Source: Siphonodentalium dalli (lineage: Eukaryota; Mollusca; Scaphopoda; Gadilida; Siphonodentaliidae). From it: a DNA stretch of 64,000 nt. Of the stretch, positions 57,422 to 64,000 are shown piece by piece (the stretch's first letter is position 1; every line of letters starts with the position of its first letter). The position numbers were made by a program, and so were the translations under genes. The notes beneath the pieces are model-generated. The model ran no database searches. It worked only from the letters and a program-made list of their open reading frames with translations, and was not told the origin of the DNA. The DNA is taken from contig CP136065.1 in NCBI GenBank assembly GCA_032622095.1, positions 61,609,094-61,673,093 on the forward strand, in the 5' to 3' direction.

Positions 57422-57750
57422 TATAACGCTTGCTATACACGAGCATCATTGATGAGTGGCTATCCCATATAGGAAATGTTCAGATAATAATTAAGTTTAA
57501 CCCTTTCAATACTAAAGCATCATTGATGAGCAGTTATACAAAAATAAATGTTCAGTTAATAAGTTAAGCCTTTCCATACTAAATCATTATTGATGAGTAG
57601 TTATCCCATAGGAAATGTTCAGATAATAAGTTCAACAAACAACTGTAGAGTATTTGTTGAACTTATTATCGAAACATTTCCCAGCAATAAATAGGACACG
57701 CCTTATGTACTTTTATTATCTGTTGTCTGCTTTTTTTCCCTGAACACCCC
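57422..57750. mobile_element. Family a element with three satellite-like units, fused to b
   Basis: Units GCATCATTGATGAG, ATCCCATA, GGAAATGTTCAGATAATAAG near 57440, 57520 and 57585, then the unique family a block to CTGAACACCCCTCCC. It passes into ATATCGCATATATAAGAG, the middle of a family b hairpin, without a TTAA. This is a recombinant or deletion junction. Confidence 0.8.
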
Positions 57751-57873
57751 TCCCATATCGCATATATAAGAGAACGTACTGGCTTACAAGTTCAAGGTAA
57801 ATATTATAAGGTCAATGTATTCTCTCATATTTATGTGAGACTCCCTATGGAAGACTCCCATATATAACAAAAT

Positions 57874-58835
57874 TATAGAGCTGAAACGGACAGCCGGATA
57901 ACCGGTTAGCATCCGGATAATGACGTAACCGGTTAGAAAAAAATGAACCGGATGAAACCGCATCCCGTTCTGTCAGTTGAATGTGAATGTGAATAATGCC
58001 CTGGTACCCTCAAAATATTAAGATAAATGATGCAAAAGTAATTCTTACCCCTGTGTCACCGATAGCAGAGTGCACTGCAGCATTAATTGGTGCACGCGTA
58101 AGTTTCAGACACTGAGTAGCGTGTCGGCGACCTTCAATCAATTCCGGGCTTTGAAGTTTTCTCTGATCTTCCGACAAGAGCACGTGGGCATGCAGTCACT
58201 GTGTATCCAGGCGGGATAGTTCAAAGCAATGACATCACCGAATCAGTGAATCTGTCATCTGATTGACGCCCCTCAGACTCGTATCATTTCGTATTTTTGA
58301 AATTTGAAAAGTGAACACGGGTATCGATAGTTAGTGTCCGCGATCATGATACTGATGAATAGTTCGAATACTGAATAGGACTGTGAGTCTGTGACCTAAC
58401 TGACCTTCCTTTTTGTTCTATAGTTATTAGTTATTACTTTCTTGTCTTTATATATAATTCATTGAAAGATATACCAATGATGATAATGATATATTACAGA
58501 TCTTTAATATATAGTTTTGTTACTCGTTTTACCAATGCCCATACTATTGTTACTCGTTTTACAAATGCCCAAACATATGCTGATCACGGCAAATAAGCGA
58601 TCCCCCTGCCATTCACAAATTTCACTTGCTCATTCCCCCATCACGAGAGCCAGCAAAAGAACAGTGAATGCATCTTTTTGAATATTGTTAAAAGCCGTGA
58701 ATAAGGTCTTTATTTCAGCTAATATTTCTCACCTAGGTTTACCCTGGAGCATGGCATAATGTCAACATAATTAGTCTGAGAGAAGTCCGCTAATGGTTAA
58801 CCAGTTAGAAGAATGGGTCAACCGTTTCAGCTCTA
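57874..58835. mobile_element. hAT-like element, ~960 bp, 8-bp target duplication
   Basis: AACAAAAT at 57866-57873 and 58836-58843. The ends TAGAGCTGAAACGG (57876-57889) and CCGTTTCAGCTCTA (58822-58835) are perfectly inverted over 14 bp, with an extra TA before the left one. GATAACCGGTTAGC and GGTTAACCAGTTAG are subterminal repeats. No transposase. Confidence 0.9.
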
Positions 58836-58877
58836 AACAAAATGCATTGGCACAGTGTTTTGCAAAATTTCAGCATA

Positions 58878-59090
58878 CTATAATGCCCTAAATAATCGAC
58901 TCCTTAACCACAGCAGATTTATGGGTAATTTTTCAGGATTTAGTCGGAAATATGGCTTGTTACCATTCATTGGAAAGCTCTCCCTGAGAGCTTTCCGATG
59001 AATGGCAACAAGCCATATTTCCAACTAAATCCTGAAAAGTTACCCATAATTCTGCTGTGGTTAAGGAGTAGATTATTTAGGGCATTACTG
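58878..59090. mobile_element. Palindromic TA MITE, full copy inside family b
   Basis: TA flanks both ends (58876-58877 and 59091-59092). The left end is mutated to CTATAATGCCC; the right is GGGCATTACTG. The arms differ at one diagnostic base (TTTTTCA versus TGAAAAG), unlike other copies. Confidence 0.9.
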
Positions 59091-59479
59091 TAGCTCCTAT
59101 CATGGTAGGGTTAATTAAACAAACAACCAGACTATATTTGTTAAATGTTGCTTAAAGTCAAACACATTCATTTATCGACATATATTTATCTTTGCAGATC
59201 ATTAGCGACAAAAAAATGACAGGTTTACTGAGGACATAATCGGCTGAGCTCAAAGTGGGACCTCGTTAAGGTAAAAGTGACAAAACTCTCATTGGTGTGT
59301 CTGACGCCCCACATGGAAAGATTTATTTACTCTGCGCTTGCTTTCTTTCTCAGGTGACCATACTTGCATAATTAGAATTATTTAAATGTCTGTACTCTGT
59401 GACTCCTGTAGATGCTTATACAATCAAACCATATTGTTAATTATTCTTTCTTAAGGTGACAGCAATTTTAATTCTGGTT

Positions 59480-60102
59480 TACGATTTAGTGACGCTATAC
59501 TGCACAGTGGGCTAGCATCACCAAATACACCCTTTGGGAACCTCATTCTGCTCAGGCCTCAACTGCTATGTGAGACCTAGGATCAGATTGAAGTTCCCCA
59601 ATTGAAGTTGGTGATGTTCACCCAATAGTCATCTCAGGGCTTACTCAATTGTGAAACATTATCGTTGAAATAGTGTGTGTCATTTGCAGAATGAGGTCCA
59701 CAGAGGTGTATTTAGTGCTTCTACCATGCACAGAAGGCTAGTATCACCAGATTCACCCTCTGGGGACCTCATTCTGCTTATGGCGAATCTTCTGGGAAGT
59801 GTCTATAGTCTCAAGATTAACATTGATTTTAGTTACCTTTTCCCCCTTTGGTTCAGTTTCTTTATCCCCTAATTTGCAGAAGATAACATTTAAAATTGAG
59901 GTGACTAATGGGTGAACATCACCAACTTGAACTATGGAACTTCAATCTGATCCTAGGTCTCACATAGCAATTGAAGTCTAAGCAGAATGAGGTTCCCAGG
60001 GGTTGAATTTAATTTAATAGCATGCCATGCGAGATAGTGTCCCTGGATTCACCTTCGGGGAACCTCATTCTGCAAATGACAGACTTTCTATTTGAAGGCT
60101 TG
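59480..60102. mobile_element. Family B: one fragment plus a complete element (59654-60102)
   Basis: 59487-59560 is a half palindrome (GTGACGCTATACTGCACAG to GGAACCTCATTCTGC). The complete element begins GTTGAAATAGTGTGTGTC and ends AAATGACAGACTTTCTATTT, inverted. A palindrome lies at each end (59687-59778 and 59980-60073). The middle GAGGTGACTAATGGGTGAAC block is shared with 22950 and 62730. Confidence 0.8.
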
Positions 60103-60295
60103 CTGTGAAACTAAAGTGATATCAAATACAATATAAACTCAATTATAACTGAGGCAGTGCATCGCGAATAGAAATAAATCTGCATTTCGGAATTCAGGGA
60201 AACAGATTAGTAAAGTGTGGTGTGATTATGATTAAATGTGCTGACTCGGAAATCCGGAGCAAAATTTCTCATCTTACTGTCTTATTATCGTCTTG

Positions 60296-60384
60296 TTAGT
60301 AGAATGCTACATTCCCCCAGTTGGCATAGTGCCTGAATACTAACTTATCAGTTTTACGAACACGAACAAGTCTATAATATGTCT
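60296..60384. repeat. Arm fragment of the 13.8-14.5 kb foldback
   Basis: AGTAGAATGCTACATTCCCC, AGTTGGCATAGTGCCTGA, TTATCAGTTTTACG and CAAGTCTATAATATGTC match 13960-14040. It is cut at TTAA by the family b element. Confidence 0.85.
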
Positions 60385-61115
60385 TTAACCCTTTCATGAC
60401 CAGGAGCTTCCTGAAATTTTGCGAAAACCCTGTGCCTTATACTGTATGTTATTCATTGGATGTTTCCATATTGGCCGAGTTATGAGGCCGACGTCTGTCG
60501 TATTGGCCTGAGGCCGCAGGCCGAAGGCTAATACGACAGACCGAGGCCTCATAACTCGGCCAATGTGGAAACAACCAATTAATGAGTATTTTATTAATTA
60601 GCAACATTGGCAATCGTTGTTTCACAGGATGAATATATATTAACATATATATATACCATTGTGTGCTTTATTAAATTAACAGTTATTCCAGCAATTTTTA
60701 TTCTTGTGAACTTTGTGAAGAACATGCAACGATTCCACAGTACTATCTGTTTCCACTGGTAATCTATCTTCCGTCGACCCAATATTATTTGCCCGATCGA
60801 GTTAAAATCGTATGACATCATTTACGTTACCTTGACTTATTGGCCGCATTTTCTACTTATTGGCCGACTTTTTGTTACTTATTGGTCACATTTTCTTACT
60901 TATTGGCCGACTTTGTGTTACTTATGATGCGGGAAGCTTTCTACTTATTGCGCCCGATAACCTATAGCTAATTAATTAATTGTCTTATATATGCGAGTCT
61001 CCCACAGGGAGCCTCGCATATATAAGAGAATACATTGGCCTAACAATATTTACCTTGACCTTGTAAGCCATTGCATTCTCTTATATATGCGAGGCTCCCG
61101 TCATGAAAGGTTTAA
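60385..61115. mobile_element. Family b element split by a 546-bp insertion
   Basis: TTAACCCTTTCATGACCAGG to GAAAACCCTGTGCC (60436), then foreign sequence. It resumes inside the hairpin at TCTTATATATGCGAG (60983), with second hairpin arm GCATTCTCTTATATATGCGAG. It ends CGTCATGAAAGGTTTAA. About nine bases of the hairpin are lost at the insertion. Confidence 0.85.
60437..60982. mobile_element. Insertion with a ~140-bp GC-rich palindrome and TTATTGGCCG repeats
   Basis: 60455-60594 is a long inverted repeat. Arms CATATTGGCCGAGTTATGAGG and GTCTGTCGTATTGGCC face their complements around GAGGCCGCAGGCC. The outer arms TTCATTGGATGTTTCC and GGAAACAACCAATTAATGA continue it. At 60835-60930, ACTTATTGGCCG-type words repeat about every 20 bp. 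The word TTGGCCGA is common to both parts. Confidence 0.75.
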
Positions 61116-61215
61116 TGTATAGAAGACCATAACATGCGTCTGATTAAAGAAGCTTTTATTTATTGAATGAGTGAAGATTGCATTACTATGAAAATAATTA
61201 TGGTTGTTGGGTGGT

Positions 61216-61970
61216 TGTGAGGAAACAGATTAGAGTACTGATCATGTATACCACATATCTTAGCCTGTTAAGGGCGATCAGGAATATTTCATGGTATATG
61301 TAACACTATTTTGCTGAACTAAGTTTAGTCTCACATAGAAATAAATTGGTCATTTTTGTTAGCGGCCAAAATATTCTCAATAATTTTATTTTACCTGGAG
61401 ATTTTACTTGATATTTGGGCCGCAAAATCTCTACATGCAATATCAATTTGATGAAGTGCCAATGAAAACATTCTTACATTCAAAACAAACCTACATTAAA
61501 AACAAACCTTTATGTTTTCCAAAATAAAAAAATAAAAAATTCTTGACTTTATCTATTATATTACCGTATTTGTTTAGAATTTGGTTTGGGTTTAATTATG
61601 AGCTGATTTTACTTAAAACTAGATATCCGCAGTTGGTTGCATAGACTGCGTTTTGTCCCTTCCCAGTGGCTATAGTGGGTTCAATTTCCCCAACTGCTGG
61701 CAGAAATCCTGGATCCGTGATTAAATGTGCCGACTGGGAAATCTGCAGCAACAATTCACATCATTATTAATGTAGGATGCTAAAAATTGTAGAAGATTTG
61801 AACACGCATCTGATTCGAGGTCGATTAGGAATATTTCATAGCATGACACTGTTTTCATGAATTTAGTGAAGTTGGCAATATAAATGACTTGGCCATTTTT
61901 GATGGTGACACGAAAAATTCTCAGTACACTTACTAGTATTTTAAAGTGATTTACAAGACTATTCCAATTG
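61216..61970. repeat. Diverged direct repeats, ~560 bp apart
   Basis: CGATCAGGAATATTTCATGG and TAGAAATAAATTGGTCATTTTTG at 61270-61345 correspond to CGATTAGGAATATTTCATAG and AAATGACTTGGCCATTTTTGA at 61825-61905. GATTAAATGTGCCGACTGGGAAAT (61719) also recurs at 60232. Unassigned. Confidence 0.55.
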
Positions 61971-62249
61971 GATTCTAGGGATGTCTGTAATAACTGGGTT
62001 GAATGAATTAACACTCTTTAATTCCATACTTTTCGAACACCTAACCTTTATCAACATCATGTCATGGAACACTGGCCCTTAATTTATGTATGTACATAAC
62101 AATTTATAATCTCTTTACCTTTGGCTAGATTAAGACATTTTTCAAGTTAAGCCACCTCAAGAAAATTAATACACCTCCGCGAAAAGCCACTTTTGTGGGG
62201 GTATGCCTTGTGTACTTGTTTCAATTGAGAACAATGTGCAGTTTACCTA

Positions 62250-62448
62250 CAGTAATGCTCTAAATAATCGACGCCTTAACCACCGAAGAATTATGGGTAA
62301 TTTTTCAGGATTTAGTCGGAAATATGGCTTGCTGCCATTCACTGAGAGCTTTCCGATGAATGGCAACAAGCCATATTTCCGACTAAATCCTGAAAAATTA
62401 CCCATAATTCTGCTGTGGTTAAGGAGTCGATTATTTAGGGCATTACTG
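62250..62448. mobile_element. Palindromic TA MITE, full copy
   Basis: CAGTAATGCTCTAAATAATCG to GGGCATTACTG with TA flanks. A short deletion at the centre joins GCCATTC to ACTGAGAGCTTTCC. Confidence 0.9.
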
Positions 62449-62494
62449 TAAACTTTGACCAACCAGGTAAAGCCCTCAAAATATGGTACTGGAC

Positions 62495-62915
62495 ATTTGC
62501 TGAATGAAGTCCCCAGAGCATGAATTTAGTGACGCTATCCTGCACAGCGGGCTAGAGTCACTAAATTCACCCTCTTGGGACCTCATTTTGCTCGGCCCCA
62601 TCTCTGGAAATGATCTTTTATTATTAAATTAACAAGTTTTTTTAGAAACTTCTTTGGACAGTTTCTTTTTCTTTTTTAATTTAGTTTCTCTATATCCCCA
62701 AATTGGCAGACAACATAATGCATAATCGAGGTTCCCAATGGGTGCACATCACCATCTGGAAATTTAAATCTGTGTCTAGGTCTCCCGTAGCAGATGAGGA
62801 CATGCAGAATGAGGTCCCCAGAGGATAAATTTGGTGATGCTAGCCCGCTGTGCAGGGTAACGTCAATAAATTCACCCTCTGGTGACCTCATTCTGCAAAT
62901 GACAGGTACCTTATT
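62495..62915. mobile_element. Family B element
   Basis: Opens GGACATTTGCTGAATGAAG. Palindromes at 62507-62592 and 62804-62894 (GAGGTCCCCAGAGGATAAAT to CACCCTCTGGTGACCTC). Closes TTCTGCAAATGACAGGTACC. The middle shares CGAGGTTCCCAATGGGTGCAC with other B copies. Confidence 0.75.
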
Positions 62916-63402
62916 CTCAGGCCTGACCAGGTATCGAATTATTTGGTGCAATGTACACTATTGATCATATGGCAAATCTCCTTTCATCAATTAAACACTA
63001 TCTCCTACCATACATTGATTTCTCAATTCTCGTTGTTTGGTATCGTTTAATAAGCCGACAGGTAATAGACTCCTAGTGGTCAGAAATATAATTTCCCCGA
63101 CATGAGTTAACAAATCGTCTAGGAAAAATAAAGTGAATTTTTGTTGAATCCAAAGTATTTTGTTGGGCAGATTTGTATTTTATTTTATATTTTCATTTTA
63201 TTTTACAAGATTTCTCACTGACTTAATTAACCCCTTACAACTCAAAATGAAAAAAAATGACATTTCAAGAAGTTGTGGATCGATTTTAATCGTCATATAG
63301 CAAGATAAGTAGAGAACAAGACAGTGTCAGTGACTTGATATGATTTATTTGAAACTAACCATAATAAAATGGTGTCTGTCATAAACATAGATTATAAGAA
63401 TA
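62916..63402. other. No recognised feature
   Basis: AT-rich unassigned DNA. Confidence 0.35.
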
Positions 63403-63574
63403 CAGTAATGCCCTATAAATAATCGACTCCTTAATAACAGCAGAATTATGGGTAACTTTTCAGGATTGAGAGCTTTCCGATGAATGGCAACAAGCCATAT
63501 TTCTGACTAAATCCTGAAAAGTTACCCATAATTCTGCTTTGGTTAAGGAGTCGATTATTTAGGGCATTATACTG
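63403..63574. mobile_element. Palindromic TA MITE, left hairpin arm deleted
   Basis: CAGTAATGCCCTATAAATAAT to CTTTTCAGGATT joins GAGAGCTTTCCGATG and the right arm to GGGCATTATACTG. TA flanks both ends. Both arms have the AACTTTTCA/TGAAAAGTT variant. Confidence 0.85.
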
Positions 63575-63867
63575 TAACAATAGAAAGTAAAAGTTTAAGC
63601 TGACAACATAACATGATAGTAAGGTTATGAGATCATGGAGTATCAATTTTGTAGTGATGATAAAAATTCACATATAAATCTAGTCTCACGTATTGTGTCT
63701 GGATTAAGCATCCTTTTGATTATTTTTTTCAGATTCTGTAGAATTTTTAGAGATGTGATTAATATCTACTAAGTAACTGAGCTATTCCATCAAGTTAATT
63801 CTCTAATTCTCATTTCTTTTATAAAAGAGTAAAATGTGTTCTTCTGAATTGGCAACGAAAGTGTTAA

Positions 63868-64000
63868 AGGTACTCAATCCGATCAGACACTCCTAAATTA
63901 CTATTTCTTTGGCTTCGGGGGTAAAAAATATTTGATTCGAGTGAGGAACCCACCCATCAAAGCTCAGAGTGATTAGATATCGATGTTTGAAGTTTGCTGT
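63868..64000. mobile_element. Family C element, left part, cut by window end
   Basis: TTAA at 63864-63867, then AGGTACTCAATCCGATCAG and TTGATTCGAGTGAGGAACCC, matching 7752 onward. Confidence 0.85.

Larger units (their letters stand above)
57752..59114. mobile_element. Family b element, left-truncated, with two nested insertions
   Basis: It opens in the arm GCATATATAAGAGAACG. It is interrupted at AACAAAAT by the hAT-like element 57874-58835, resumes GCATTGGCACAGTG..TTTCAGCA, is interrupted again at TA by the palindromic MITE 58878-59090, and ends GCTCCTATCATGGTAGGGTTAA. Confidence 0.9.

Overview
The window reads as AT-rich nuclear DNA from an animal, most likely a marine invertebrate. The reasons are the missing long open reading frames, the very dense non-autonomous DNA transposons and foldback elements, poly(G)/poly(C) runs of up to 22 bases, and dispersed repeats rich in CCGTCCGTC. 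A GGGAGGTAA motif before the one plausible start codon recalls mollusc transcripts, but that is from memory and weak; the phylum cannot be fixed from this sequence. I see no rRNA, tRNA, CRISPR array, bacterial operon or intact transposase. Nearly every open frame lies inside a repeat or is low-complexity. The only candidate coding piece is a possible first exon at 7330-7434, whose downstream exons I cannot find.

Most of the window can be explained by recurring element families. (1) TTAA-flanked elements ending in CCCTTT (piggyBac-type termini) come in four kinds with unrelated interiors: family a (CCCTTTCTATACTAA), b (CCCTTTCATGAC), c (CCCTTTCAGTGCC) and d (CCCTTTGGAGAG). (2) Family C and a single 409-bp element are TTAA-flanked with AGG or GG ends. 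(3) A near-perfect palindrome of about 200 bp, flanked by TA, occurs at about 14 sites, several of them half copies. (4) Family B is a foldback around CAGAATGAGGTCCCCAGAGG. (5) Four hAT-like elements have exact 8-bp target duplications. (6) Family D begins ATACCCCC, ends GGGGGTAT and has an internal repeat of about 170 bp.

Layout. 0-5.5 kb: a degenerate element with period about 290 bp and a poly(C) tandem array. 5.5-6.1 kb: a 68-bp satellite. 7.3 kb: possible first exon. 7.75-8.66 kb: two TTAA elements. 9.6-11.6 kb: a 2-kb element with about 25 CTTAAG palindromes. 13.8-14.5 kb: a long foldback. 15-23 kb: D, a, d and B elements and tandem duplications. 23.5-25.7 kb: a hAT-like element holding a second TIR element. 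28.0-33.4 kb: a 68-bp satellite split by a 4,669-bp TIR element, which itself carries a three-copy composite repeat (451-bp units, 902-bp spacers). 33.5-39.6 kb: clustered MITEs. 39.6-42.7 kb: mostly unassigned DNA, the likeliest place for unseen host sequence. 44.5-46.1 kb: a 68/136-bp higher-order satellite with a TTAA insertion. 47.5-50.2 kb: three paralogous host segments, one of which preserves the empty site for insertions in the others. 50.9-64 kb: hAT, a, b, c, d and B elements, many nested, plus a 1.45-kb TIR element between 100-bp direct repeats.

The main interest is the layered insertion record. It shows target sites, empty sites, MITE ends turning into satellites, hairpin modules shared between families, and covariation between palindrome arms.
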